A stretch of 64,000 nt of DNA from Flavobacterium ginsenosidimutans (lineage in GTDB: Bacteria; Bacteroidota; Bacteroidia; Flavobacteriales; Flavobacteriaceae): assembly GCF_003254625.1 (NCBI RefSeq), contig NZ_QJRJ01000082.1, positions 434,001-498,000 on the forward strand, written 5' to 3'. The notes beneath the pieces were generated by a model, which was not told the DNA's origin, searched no databases, and saw only the letters and a program-made list of their open reading frames with translations. Shown in pieces: positions 7,382-15,859 of the stretch; the first letter of the stretch is position 1, and each line of letters opens with the position of its first letter. A program made the translations under genes and the position numbers.

Positions 7382-8067
7382 TGGGAAAAGAATCACAGGT
7401 CGAAGATTATAGTGCAATTGCGCAAAGAACATTTTCTGACCGTAAGCGAACTAATATTTTAAAAAGAGCAGAACAGTTAACGATTGTATTTTTGCTTCCA
7501 AAAGTGCCTAAATTCATTTCACCAAACTTACTGACTTTAATTGGCACGCTTGGTTCGGGATTCGTTTTTTTAGCTTTTGTTTTAGGAACTTATGTAGAAA
7601 CTTGGTATTTACTTTTGGGTATTATCGGGTTAGGTATAAATTGGTTAGGTGATTCTTTAGACGGAAGATTGGCTTATTATAGAAATATTCCGCGCCGCTG
7701 GTATGGTTTTGCACTCGATATTATTGCCGATTGGATCGGTATTGTATTTATAGGCTTTGGCTACTACATTTATGCTAAAAATGGCACACAAATAGTAGCC
7801 TTTGCTTTTGTCGCATTGTATGGCTGGTCTATTATTATCAGTCAGTTGCGCTACAAAATCACTAATGAATACAGTATAGATTCTGGCTTTGTTGGTCCAA
7901 CAGAGCTTCGATTTATTATTGCTTTAATTTTAATTCTAGAAGTTTTATTTCACGGATCAATTGCCTATTTGACTGGCTTAATCACGATTGTGTTACTTAT
8001 AATCAATACCATAGACAGCTTGAAACTTTTAAAGCTGGGCGATCTAAAAGATAAAAACCAAGGCTGA
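7381..8067 (+). CDS. CDP-alcohol phosphatidyltransferase family membrane protein
   Basis: An integral membrane enzyme, 228 residues with about six membrane helices, that would transfer a phosphatidyl or similar group from a CDP-alcohol to an acceptor. The signature DG-x2-A-x10-G-x3-D-x3-D is present with canonical spacing (D94 G95, A98, G109, D113, D117), and an extra acidic D91. The Arg that normally follows the Ala is Tyr99, with Arg101 two residues later, which is unusual. It abuts the GtrA gene (1 nt apart), so the two are probably translated together. Substrates are unknown. Confidence 0.82.
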   Translation: MGKESQVEDYSAIAQRTFSDRKRTNILKRAEQLTIVFLLPKVPKFISPNLLTLIGTLGSGFVFLAFVLGTYVETWYLLLGIIGLGINWLGDSLDGRLAYYRNIPRRWYGFALDIIADWIGIVFIGFGYYIYAKNGTQIVAFAFVALYGWSIIISQLRYKITNEYSIDSGFVGPTELRFIIALILILEVLFHGSIAYLTGLITIVLLIINTIDSLKLLKLGDLKDKNQG

Positions 8068-8068
8068 A

Positions 8069-8500
8069 ATGTTCAAGAAAAAAGCTATTTTTACTTTTCT
8101 AAGAGCACAAGTTGCGGCATTTGTAGGAGGCTTAACCGATTATGGTTTAATGATTTTATTCACAGAAATATTTAAACTGCATTTTAGTTTCTCTATTCTC
8201 ATCTCAGGAACCATTGGCGCCATTATCAATTTTAGCATCAATAGATTTTGGGTATTTAAAAATCAATCGGGATATAGCAGCCGCATCAATAGTCAGCTTT
8301 TTAAATTTGCGTTGGTCGTGTTGGGAAGCATTTCCTTAAAATCATTTGGTACACTTATTTTGCAAAAGGTATTTCAAATCGATTACAGAATCGGAAGATT
8401 AATCACGGATAGTTTTGTTTCTTATGGATTTAATTACCCATTGATAAAATATTGGGTTTTTAAAATAAAGAAAGAACAGAAAGCAATCGAATCAAATTAG
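8069..8500 (+). CDS. GtrA family membrane protein
   Basis: A four-helix membrane protein of 143 residues. The pattern FLRAQVAAFVGGLTDYG, then IGAIINFSINRFWVFK, is the GtrA/DPMS fold, and a mirrored C-terminal half ends YPLIKYWVFK. GtrA proteins are thought to flip or present polyprenol-linked sugars for glycosylation. Placed 1 nt behind a CDP-alcohol phosphatidyltransferase, it may handle a lipid-linked product of that enzyme. It is the last gene of the operon. Confidence 0.85.
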   Translation: MFKKKAIFTFLRAQVAAFVGGLTDYGLMILFTEIFKLHFSFSILISGTIGAIINFSINRFWVFKNQSGYSSRINSQLFKFALVVLGSISLKSFGTLILQKVFQIDYRIGRLITDSFVSYGFNYPLIKYWVFKIKKEQKAIESN

Positions 8501-8541
8501 AATATAAATAAACTTGTTGATATAATTTTTTTACCACATAG

Positions 8542-8557
8542 TCCCGAAGCCTCGGGA
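8542..8557. repeat. Short inverted repeat
   Basis: TCCCGA-AGCC-TCGGGA forms a 6-bp stem behind the GtrA gene. It may act as a weak terminator or be a dispersed palindrome. Confidence 0.45.
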
Positions 8558-8677
8558 TAGTTTTTAGTTGCGTAAAAAGAATATAAAAAAGAAACTAGTT
8601 TCCTTAACACATAGCTATGTTTATTTAAACAAGTGAAACGCCTTTTTTAAGCATTCTAAATCTATGTTTCTAGCCTG

Positions 8678-8697
8678 CACTGAGCGGAGTCGAAGTG
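8678..8697. repeat. Dispersed CTTCGACTCCGCTCAG-type palindrome
   Basis: The sequence CACTGAGCGGAGTCGAAGTG is an imperfect palindrome I recognise as an intergenic repeat scattered in many bacterial genomes. The rest of the 8501-8739 gap shows no gene. Confidence 0.5.
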
Positions 8698-8739
8698 TGT
8701 TAAAATAATTGTACCCAACGGGTGCATAAATATTTCGTC

Positions 8740-9316
8740 ATGAATAACTTATCATTTAAACATTTTACAAAATCACTAATCGTTATAACGATCTTAGTAA
8801 ATATAGTTTCTGAAAATCTATCGGCACAATCCAAAAATCCATCGCCATTAAATTTTCCAACACCTAAAAACATAGATAATATGCTGTTTTACATTCAGCG
8901 AGACCCAAATACAAACTGCTATTTATGCCATAAACTACCAGGAAAATGGAAGGATAGACAAAAGCAATCCTATAAAAGCATATTGGATTCGATATGCTGA
9001 GAAAGGAGAGAAGAAAGATTTTAATTATATACAACGCAAATTTGCATACGGAATAGAAAGTAAAACCCTGAATAATGAGGAGTTTGAACTTCAATTTGTA
9101 TCGTATAAAAAATTGCCCTTAATCTTGAAAAAGATAGATTCAGATCAAAAATATCATGTTTTTGTAAATGTAAATCAGAAAAAAATACAGGTAGAAAAAA
9201 TATTTGTGCGCATTGAAGGAGGTTCATTTTGGTTGCCAAATGTAAAGTATGCCGAAGTTACCGGAATTGATGCTTCATCAAATAAAGCTATTACTGAAAG
9301 AATATTGTTGAAATAA
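8740..9316 (+). pseudogene. DUF4833 protein gene with one frameshift
   Basis: The first part (from ATG 8740) encodes a signal peptide (hydrophobic FTKSLIVITILVNIVSENLSA, then Q) and text up to MLFYIQRDPNTN. After codon 8914-8916 the frame runs into an early stop at 8998. Adding one base there restores TAIYAINYQENGRID..., then YWIRYAEKGEKKDFNYIQRK and on to ILLK at 9313, which is a normal DUF4833 protein of about 190 residues. So a single base is missing near 8914-8918. It is either a recent frameshift or a sequencing error; the rest is intact. Function of the family is unknown; it is exported. Confidence 0.8.
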
Positions 9317-9515
9317 GCTTTTTTGGCGTAGAGACCTAGTAGTGGTTTTCTTTATTTAAGAATTATCATTCGCTTAACATTTTACAATTGAGCCAGTAAG
9401 AAATCATTAAATATCTTCTAAAAATCGGATAGTTTAATTTTTGATATTTGGAAGATATTTAATTATAAATTATATGAAATGAAAAATTAAATTATGGGCA
9501 GCAAACTAAATAATA

Positions 9516-10145
9516 TTAATAGACTTTCGTTATCATTTCATCTATAGGCAAACGAACTTTTTTCGTAGCTACCATATAGTCTTTTTCCGAATCACGGTAT
9601 CCTAAAGCAAGGATAACTGCGGAATGTAGCCCTTTCTCTTTCAAACCCAAAACCTCATCGATAATAGAAGCATTAAATCCTTCGATAGGAGTGGCATCCA
9701 CTTTCAATTCTGCCGCGGCAATAAGTGCTGTTCCTAGTGCAATATAAGCCTGTTTGGCCGCCCAAAGTGCTTTTTGCTCTGCGTTAATAGAGCTAAAATA
9801 GGAATGTAATCCATTTCTAAATCCTGATAAGGCACCAGCATCAAGACCTCTTTGCTTTTCTGTCATTTCCATGTAATTGTCAATGTAAGTCGGAGTCATG
9901 TCATTGAATGCAGCAAAAACCAACAAATGAGAGCAAGAGCTAATCTGTTTATTATACGAATCAGCACCTAATTTTTTTTGGATTTCTGGGTTGCTTACAA
10001 CAAAAACACGGTAAGATTGCAGACCACAAGAAGATGCTGAAAGATTTATAGCCTCTAAGATCTGATCGATCTTCTCTTCTGTTACTTTAATGTTATTGTA
10101 AGCTTTTGTGGCGTAGCGCCATTTTAAATTTTCTATCAAATTCAT
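9516..10145 (-). CDS. Nitroreductase family NAD(P)H oxidoreductase
   Basis: An FMN-dependent NAD(P)H oxidoreductase of the NfnB/YdgI group, about 209 residues. The FMN-binding start LKWRYATKAYNN, the SSCGLQSYRVFVV strand, and the C-terminal ALGYRDSEKDY are typical. ATG 10145 is chosen over the upstream frame start at 10172 because a TAnnTTTG promoter box occupies 10170-10177, placing the transcript start below 10172. The enzyme would reduce nitro compounds, quinones or similar electrophiles in the cytosol. It stands alone. Confidence 0.88.
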   Translation of the reverse strand: MNLIENLKWRYATKAYNNIKVTEEKIDQILEAINLSASSCGLQSYRVFVVSNPEIQKKLGADSYNKQISSCSHLLVFAAFNDMTPTYIDNYMEMTEKQRGLDAGALSGFRNGLHSYFSSINAEQKALWAAKQAYIALGTALIAAAELKVDATPIEGFNASIIDEVLGLKEKGLHSAVILALGYRDSEKDYMVATKKVRLPIDEMITKVY

Positions 10146-10169
10146 TGCTATGTCTATCTTAATTTTTGG

Positions 10170-10177
10170 CAAATATA
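10170..10177 (-). promoter_or_regulatory. Flavobacterial -7 box for nitroreductase
   Basis: TATATTTG on the minus strand fits TAnnTTTG. It lies about 25 nt before the ATG at 10145 and decides between two possible starts. No clear -33 box is visible. Confidence 0.55.
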
Positions 10178-10413
10178 AATTTATTTGTTTTGTTTTTCGA
10201 GGCTTGAATTGCTATGGGAAACTTCAAATCAGTCATATCCTAGTTCTCTAAAGAATAATTATCTGTTTTCTTTCAATATTTTATTTATAAAAAGATTAAT
10301 AATCTTTAAAAATGTATCAAAAAAGAATAATTAACTGTATTTTTTTGTTTAATAGGATATTAAATCTTTTGTTTTAAAATTTGCAGGGTAAAAAAACTAA
10401 ACCTTGTCATCAG

Positions 10414-11466
10414 ATGAAAGCGAACATAAAAGAAGATTTAAGAATAAGCGAAAAGCAGGATATTGAAAATAACGAGAATACAATCCAAAATGATTTTGTG
10501 TTCACGCTAAAAAGCACGTGTTTAGATGAAAATTATCACCCCTCAAGTAAAACGCGTTTGACAACCAATTTTGCCAACTTGGCCAGAGGAGCTAATCGCC
10601 AGCAAAACTTACGCAATGCCTTAAATATGATTAACAATCGATTCAATGCATTGGCTCATTTGGATAATCCAAAAGCGGATCGTTACCATGTGGAACTTGA
10701 AATCCTTACAGTAACAATGAATATTGATGATAAGAATGGTAGTAACGATCTACCGATGATTGAAGTTTTAAAAACAAATATTATTGACCGTAAGACTGGC
10801 CAGCAAATCGAAGGAGTTGCCGGAAATAATTATTCCTCGTATGTTCGTGATTATGATTTCAGTATTTTATTGATCGAGCACAATAAAAATAAATCTAATT
10901 TTTGTATTCCTGAAAATTTTGGTGATTTGCACGGAAAACTTTATAAATGCTTTGTCAATTCAGCCACTTATAAAGAGCACTTTAAGATGTCACCGATCAT
11001 TTGCCTGAGTGTATCGAGCAACAAAACTTATACTCGCACTGAGTATCAGCATCCGGTTCTGGGTTTTGAGTATCTGCAGGATCAGTATTCTATCACTGAT
11101 GAATATTTCTCTAAAATGGGCTTAAAAGTTCGTTTTTTCATGCCTGCAAATAGTGTGGCACCGATGGCTTTTTATCATTCCGGAGATCTACTTGCTGATT
11201 ATACTGATCTTGGATTAATCAGCTCAATCAGCACGATGGAGACTTTTCAGAAGATTTATCGCCCTGAAATTTACAATGCAAATTCAGTGGCTGGGAAAAT
11301 CTATCAACCTAGTCTTAAACACGAAGATTATTCACTTACCCGCGTGGATTATGACCGCGAAGAGCGCAGCCGTTTGGCTGTTGAACAGGGTAAATATGCA
11401 GAAGAGCATTTCATTAAGCCTTACAAAAGTCTCTTGGAACAATGGTCTGCTAATTTTACCCTTTAA
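10414..11466 (+). CDS. mesX: MesX-like DUF1852 partner of methionine synthase
   Basis: A DUF1852 protein, about 350 residues from ATG 10414; a longer frame from TTG 10381 is less likely. Recognised by its text (DFVFTLKSTCLDENYHPSSKTRLTTNFANLARG, split here as residues near 30-62) and by its position directly before the MetE-core gene. MesX is known as a putative oxygenase needed, with oxygen, for the folate-independent methionine synthase MesD. No obvious metal motif can be assigned by eye. It lies 30 nt upstream of mesD, so the pair should be one operon. The upstream 240 nt hold no riboswitch I can recognise. Confidence 0.82.
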   Translation: MKANIKEDLRISEKQDIENNENTIQNDFVFTLKSTCLDENYHPSSKTRLTTNFANLARGANRQQNLRNALNMINNRFNALAHLDNPKADRYHVELEILTVTMNIDDKNGSNDLPMIEVLKTNIIDRKTGQQIEGVAGNNYSSYVRDYDFSILLIEHNKNKSNFCIPENFGDLHGKLYKCFVNSATYKEHFKMSPIICLSVSSNKTYTRTEYQHPVLGFEYLQDQYSITDEYFSKMGLKVRFFMPANSVAPMAFYHSGDLLADYTDLGLISSISTMETFQKIYRPEIYNANSVAGKIYQPSLKHEDYSLTRVDYDREERSRLAVEQGKYAEEHFIKPYKSLLEQWSANFTL

Positions 11467-11496
11467 TTGATTACAACGCCTTAAAATTATACTATT

Positions 11497-12528
11497 ATGA
11501 AGAAATTATTATTACCTACCTCTATTGTTGGAAGTTTACCCAAACCTGCCTGGCTTGCACCACCCGAAAAACTTTGGTCACCATGGAAATTAGAAGGAGA
11601 TCAGTTAATTGAAGGGAAACAGGATGCTTTGCGTATTTCGCTACAGGAACAGCAATTGGCAGATCTCGATATCATTTGTGATGGCGAGCAGACACGCCAG
11701 CATTTTGTAACGACTTTTATCGAGCATTTAAGCGGTGTAGATTTTGAAAATCGTAAAACAGTAAAAATCCGTAACCGTTATGACGCGAGTGTTCCAGTGG
11801 TTGTAGGAGAGGTTGCACGTCAAAAAGCAGTTTTTGTTGAAGATGCTAAATTTTTACGTAAACAGACTAATAAGCCTATAAAATGGGCATTGCCAGGCCC
11901 GCTGACAATGGTAGATACCTTGTACGACGACCATTATAAAAGCCGGGAAAAATTGGCGTGGGAATTTGCGATAGCACTCAATGAAGAAGCAAGAGAACTT
12001 CAAGAAGCAGGGGTAGATATTATCCAGTTTGATGAACCTGCATTTAATGTGTTCTTTGATGAAGTAAACGATTGGGGAATGGCAGCATTAGAAAGAGCCA
12101 TTGAAGGTTTACACTGTCAAACTGCGGTTCATATTTGCTATGGTTATGGAATACAGGCCAATACTGATTGGAAAAAGACATTAGGTTCTGAGTGGCGACA
12201 ATACGAAGAAATTTTTCCGAAAATTCAAAAATCTAAAATTGATGTGGTGTCTTTAGAATGTCACAACTCCAATGTGCCTTTAAATTTAATGGAACTTGTT
12301 CGCGGTAAAAAAGTAATGGTTGGTGCTATTGATGTTGCAAAAAACACTATCGAAACACCAGAAGAAGTCGCTGATACCCTGCGTAAAGCTCTTGAGTTTG
12401 TAGATGCTGAAAATCTTTACCCTTCTACAAACTGCGGTATGGCCCCGCTATCTCGAAACGTAGCCAGAGGTAAGTTAAGTGCCTTAAGCGCAGGAGCAGA
12501 AATTATACGTAAAGAACTTGGGATTTAG
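11497..12528 (+). CDS. mesD: MesD-type core methionine synthase
   Basis: A methyltransferase related to the C-terminal catalytic half of MetE, 343 residues, lacking the N-terminal folate domain. The zinc ligands are visible: H212 and C214 (VHICYG), E254 (SLECHN) and C313 (NCGMAP), with QFDEPAF near 177 for homocysteine binding. It methylates homocysteine to methionine. MesD enzymes are reported to need oxygen and the partner MesX, and their methyl donor is not established. Order mesX-mesD-transporter suggests one transcription unit. Confidence 0.87.
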   Translation: MKKLLLPTSIVGSLPKPAWLAPPEKLWSPWKLEGDQLIEGKQDALRISLQEQQLADLDIICDGEQTRQHFVTTFIEHLSGVDFENRKTVKIRNRYDASVPVVVGEVARQKAVFVEDAKFLRKQTNKPIKWALPGPLTMVDTLYDDHYKSREKLAWEFAIALNEEARELQEAGVDIIQFDEPAFNVFFDEVNDWGMAALERAIEGLHCQTAVHICYGYGIQANTDWKKTLGSEWRQYEEIFPKIQKSKIDVVSLECHNSNVPLNLMELVRGKKVMVGAIDVAKNTIETPEEVADTLRKALEFVDAENLYPSTNCGMAPLSRNVARGKLSALSAGAEIIRKELGI

Positions 12529-12586
12529 TCTCAATATATTAATAATGGAGTCCGTGCCTCTACGGAGAAATAATATTTAAAACACA

Positions 12587-13579
12587 TTGAAGAAATTATT
12601 AGAAGTATTAAAAAAAGCAGGTTTCGACGGTTTCCTGTTAATGATAGCCGCCATGATTCTGATGGCTTATTTTTTGCCAAAGCCAGGAATGGTCAAAGAA
12701 CCTGTTTCGCTTGAGGAGATTGCCAATGCAGGGGTTTCCTTGATTTTTTTGTTTTATGGCTTACGGCTAAGTGTTGAGAAACTAAAAGCCGGACTTTCCA
12801 ACTGGAAAATGCACATTGTCGTTCAGTTGACCACCTTTTTATTTTTTCCGCTCATTGTTTTGGCATTTCGTCCGTTGTTTGTCAATAACGGCTACGAATT
12901 GCTTTGGCTGGGTGTATTTTTTCTGGCAGCATTGCCGTCCACAGTTTCCTCTTCGGTGGTCATGGTTTCCATCGCTAAGGGAAACATTCCCGCAGCCATT
13001 TTCAATGCGAGTATTTCCAGTTTGATCGGAGTAGTGGTTACGCCGCTCTGGGTTGGGCTGTTTATAGCTTCTGCAACAGGCGATTTTGATGTTACTCAAA
13101 TCGTCATAAAGTTGATTCTTCAAGTCTTGCTGCCTGTCATCATTGGTATAAGCCTCAATTCCCGTTTAGGAGCCATTGCCGAAAAATACAAAAAGCAGCT
13201 CAAATATTTCGATCAGGCAGTTATTCTAACGATTATTTACACGTCGTTTTGTAAGTCATTTTCCGAACATCTTTTTGAAGGCTTCACCGCCCTTGAACTT
13301 GCTGGACTCGCTGCAGGGATGATGGCGTTGTTTTTTGCGGTATTCTTTTGTGTCGGACTACTCAGCCGTCTGCTTGGCTTTTCAGATGAAGACCGTATTA
13401 CTGTCTTGTTCTGCGGGTCTAAAAAGTCATTGGTACACGGCACCGTAATGTCAAAAGTACTTTTTCAGCACAGTACCATCACTGGCATCGTATTGCTGCC
13501 GCTCATGCTTTACCATGCCTTGCAATTAATTGCCGCTAGTATCATCGCTCAGGGTATGGCTCGACGAAAAGAAGTGTAA
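12587..13579 (+). CDS. BASS-family (bile acid:sodium symporter) transporter
   Basis: A ten-helix inner-membrane transporter of the bile acid:Na+ symporter superfamily, 330 residues (YocS/PanS/SbtA-like). Motifs include GVSLIFLFYGLRLS (helix 2), LPSTVSSSVVMVSIAKGN (crossover region) and FCGSKKSLVHG (second crossover). The start is TTG at 12587, because MKKLLEVLKKAGFDG matches how this family begins and no earlier ATG exists. It lies 58 nt after mesD and may import a substrate used by MesXD, or export or import an organic acid. Substrate unknown. Confidence 0.82.
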   Translation: MKKLLEVLKKAGFDGFLLMIAAMILMAYFLPKPGMVKEPVSLEEIANAGVSLIFLFYGLRLSVEKLKAGLSNWKMHIVVQLTTFLFFPLIVLAFRPLFVNNGYELLWLGVFFLAALPSTVSSSVVMVSIAKGNIPAAIFNASISSLIGVVVTPLWVGLFIASATGDFDVTQIVIKLILQVLLPVIIGISLNSRLGAIAEKYKKQLKYFDQAVILTIIYTSFCKSFSEHLFEGFTALELAGLAAGMMALFFAVFFCVGLLSRLLGFSDEDRITVLFCGSKKSLVHGTVMSKVLFQHSTITGIVLLPLMLYHALQLIAASIIAQGMARRKEV

Positions 13580-13592
13580 TTTTTTTATGACT

Positions 13593-13622
13593 TTGCCCTT
13601 TATTTATTTTGATAAAGGGCAA
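13593..13622 (+). terminator. Putative terminator after the mes operon
   Basis: An 11-bp stem (TTGCCCTTTAT/ATAAAGGGCAA) closes an 8-nt loop just past the transporter stop. The following tract is A-rich, not T-rich, so termination may be weak. Confidence 0.5.
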
Positions 13623-13740
13623 TAAAATAAAGCCCCTGCTATAAAATAATTTTTTTAGATTTTTATAACTGTGAAGATAAACGTTGCAGTATGTAATGTT
13701 TTTAACTTGTGTAAAATAAGATTTTTGTATTGTTTTTGGT

Positions 13741-13748
13741 TATATTTG
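13741..13748 (+). promoter_or_regulatory. Flavobacterial -7 box
   Basis: TATATTTG fits TAnnTTTG and lies 45 nt before the Lrp start. The nearest TTG is only 13 nt upstream of the box, so the -33 element is uncertain. Confidence 0.5.
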
Positions 13749-13793
13749 AAGAATTTTATTCTGTATTAGAAATAAATTAAACCAAAATATTCT

Positions 13794-14246
13794 ATGGAAC
13801 AAATAGACGATATTGATCTTCAGTTACTAAATATACTTCACGATAATTCTAAATATACTGTGAAAGAACTGGCAAAGATGGTAAATCTTTCGGCATCACC
13901 TGTTTTTGAGCGTATTAAAAGATTAGAAAACAGCGGTTATATTAAGAAATATATAGCACTGTTGGATGCAGAAAAACTAAACAGAGGTTTTATCGTTTTC
14001 TGTAATATCAAACTAAAACAGCACGATCGTAATATTGGGAATCAGTTTGTAAGTGATATTATGAAAATAGAAGAAGTTGTGGAATGCTATAATATCTCTG
14101 GAGATTATGATTTTTTAATGAAAGTTTCCGCCAAAGACATGAAGCATTATCAAGATTTTGTGTTTAATAAATTGGGATCAGTTGAAAGCATAGGGAGTAC
14201 CCAAAGTACCTTTGTTATGTCGGAGATAAAAAATCTTTACGGATAG
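13794..14246 (+). CDS. Lrp/AsnC family transcriptional regulator
   Basis: A 150-residue feast/famine regulator. The N-terminal helix-turn-helix (IDLQLLNILHDNSKYTVKEL, then LSASPVFERIKRLENSGYI) is followed by the RAM/AsnC ligand domain (residues 65-145, with VVECYNISGDYDFLMKVSAKDM). Such regulators usually sense amino acids and bind as octamers. It follows the methionine synthase operon in the same direction but has its own promoter; it may control that operon, which is inference. Confidence 0.88.
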   Translation: MEQIDDIDLQLLNILHDNSKYTVKELAKMVNLSASPVFERIKRLENSGYIKKYIALLDAEKLNRGFIVFCNIKLKQHDRNIGNQFVSDIMKIEEVVECYNISGDYDFLMKVSAKDMKHYQDFVFNKLGSVESIGSTQSTFVMSEIKNLYG

Positions 14247-14305
14247 GCTATATGTTAAAGAAAAGCTTATTGATCTAATGTATGATATTCGCGTGTAATA
14301 TGATC

Positions 14306-15320
14306 TTAAAAATGAATTACTTTTTCTTCTTCAAGATCTAAATAATACATTTGTTTTCTAATGATAGATTCATCTATACTTTGATCTTCTTTGTTTTTAT
14401 CAATAAGCCATTGTCTCTGCAGATTTATTAAATCAAGATAAATGCTTTTGAGTTCATTTCCAATCGATTCATCATCAATTCCTTTGCTGTGGTGTTCCCA
14501 TTTTTGAATGAGCTGCTGCAATGAAATATTACTTTCTAGCTGATCCTGATAAGTGGTTCTTAAATAATTCAAGGCATATTCAGAAAGGTCTTTTCGCAAA
14601 ATAATGCTAGCTTCTTCACGAGAAAGAGGATCGTAGATTGCAGGCAGATTTATTTTTTTTATAAAATATGGAAGAGTTAACCCTTGAATCAGTAAAGTCA
14701 AAAGGATCACTATAAAAGTGATAAACAAGATGAGATTTCGCTGCGGAAAACCATTCCCATTGTCTAAATATACTGGAATAGACAAAGCTGCGGCCAGAGA
14801 AACAACACCTCTCATGCCAGTCCATCCAAGGATAAAAGGAGTTTTATATCCGGGATTTCTTGTATCAGCAACCGTGATAAAATTACGGGCAATTAATGTG
14901 ACGACGACAGCGCCGTAGGCAGATAATAACCTGCTTATTATTAAAACAAAAGTAATTAAAACGCCATATCCAACTGCTGCTGTGATACTGATACCTTCTA
15001 GTCCTGAAGTAATTTGAGGTAAATCTAATCCAATGAGCATAAAGACCAATCCGTTTAAAATAAAGCAAAGACTTTCCCATACATTTACTCCTTGAATTCG
15101 GGATCTGCTGCTCAAAAATCGATGTCTGTTATTGGATAAAAGCAAACCACCGCTTTACCACCGCTAAAACACCAGAACTATGTACTTCTTCAGCTGCAAT
15201 GTATATGATGTAAGGCGTAAGAAGCGATAAGACAATATCAACATTGGCATTTGTGGGTAAATATTTATGTGCCTTCATAAAAAGCCATCCTATTAAAAGA
15301 CCAATTGCAACGCCTCCAGT
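14306..15320 (-). pseudogene. Truncated, frameshifted CPA1 Na+/H+ antiporter gene
   Basis: The readable part is the C-terminal half of an NhaP-type antiporter: WESLCFILNGLVFMLIGLDL, several membrane helices with LGWTGMRGVVSLAAALSIP (14.8 kb), and the cytoplasmic tail ending EEEKVIHF. Above 15145 the frame breaks: one extra base in the T run at 15154-15156 must be removed to continue into GVLAVVSGG and back to VAIGLLIGWLFMKAHKYLP. The homology stops at about 15320, where an SDR fragment begins on the other strand. The first third, with the early transport helices, is gone, so the gene is dead. Confidence 0.82.
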
Positions 15321-15699
15321 AATCGCATCACAATCTGGGCATCGTCTTCCGTCTTTAACGCCCGAGCAAGATAAAGCATTGGCAATTACGCCTACAGAGG
15401 AATTATTAGCTCTTCCTTTTTTACAGTCCGATGCTGTAGATGGTTCGTTGTATGCTTATCAATTATCAAAAAGAGGAAATTCACTGCGAGTAAAAGCGGA
15501 GGCAGTACGCTGGGGGAAAAGAGGAGCTAGAATAAATACTATAAGTCCGGGTATTATTATGACGCCTCTTGCTAATGATGAATTAAATGGGCCAAGAGGT
15601 GAAAGCTATCGCAAAATGCTGGAGATTTCACCTGTCGGAAGAGCAGGAACACCAGACGAAGTTGGAGTTTTAGGAGCTTTACGTACGTTAATAGTATAA
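15319..15699 (+). pseudogene. Truncated SDR gene fragment
   Basis: Residues from VIASQSGHRLPSLTPEQ to GTPDEVGVLGALRTLIV match the middle of a short-chain dehydrogenase, including YQLSKRGNSLRV (Tyr/Lys motif) and RINTISPGIIMTPL. The N-terminal cofactor domain is missing and the C-terminal end (normally GSDFLMDGG) is replaced. An open frame extends back to 15244, but that part is antisense to the antiporter remnant and is not SDR-like. It is a remnant, not a working enzyme. Confidence 0.8.
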
Positions 15700-15712
15700 A
15701 AAAAGACATAAA

Positions 15713-15742
15713 AAAATCCCATTTCGATAGATATGGGATTTT
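15713..15742. terminator. Hairpin terminator
   Basis: AAAATCCCAT/ATGGGATTTT form a 10-bp stem with A and T flanks. It is also the left edge of dispersed repeat copy A. Confidence 0.65.
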
Positions 15743-15748
15743 AAATTT

Positions 15749-15840
15749 TGTGACGTCTACGTTACAAAAGCCAAATCATTTTATGCAAAATTTAAAGAAA
15801 TTGGCTTGTTTTTAAGTGAATTTATAAGATAATTATTCTT
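15749..15840 (+). repeat. Dispersed repeat, copy A
   Basis: Starts with GTGACGTC and continues through a conserved AAATCATTTTATG and AAGAAATTGGCTTG to AAGATAATTATTCTT. It closely resembles the segment near 42.8 kb and shares the preceding-hairpin arrangement with the copies near 17.6 and 48.5 kb. Confidence 0.7.
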
Positions 15841-15859
15841 AGTTGTTGTAGGCTGTTTT

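Noticed and set aside
8722..8739. GTG start extending the DUF4833 protein upstream
   Set aside because: The ATG at 8740 gives a proper signal peptide; the extension adds only six residues unlike the family.
10381..10413. TTG start for mesX
   Set aside because: It overlaps the likely promoter region and adds residues not typical of DUF1852; ATG 10414 fits better.
10173..10413. Possible riboswitch before mesX
   Set aside because: The region is AT-rich and no conserved aptamer core or strong stem set was recognised.
14883..15080. Several 60-130 codon ORFs antisense or out of frame within real genes, such as this one
   Set aside because: They are shadows of the longer coding regions, with no motif, promoter or operon logic of their own.
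15244..15318. N-terminal part of the open frame containing the SDR fragment
   Set aside because: It is antisense to the antiporter remnant and has no SDR resemblance.
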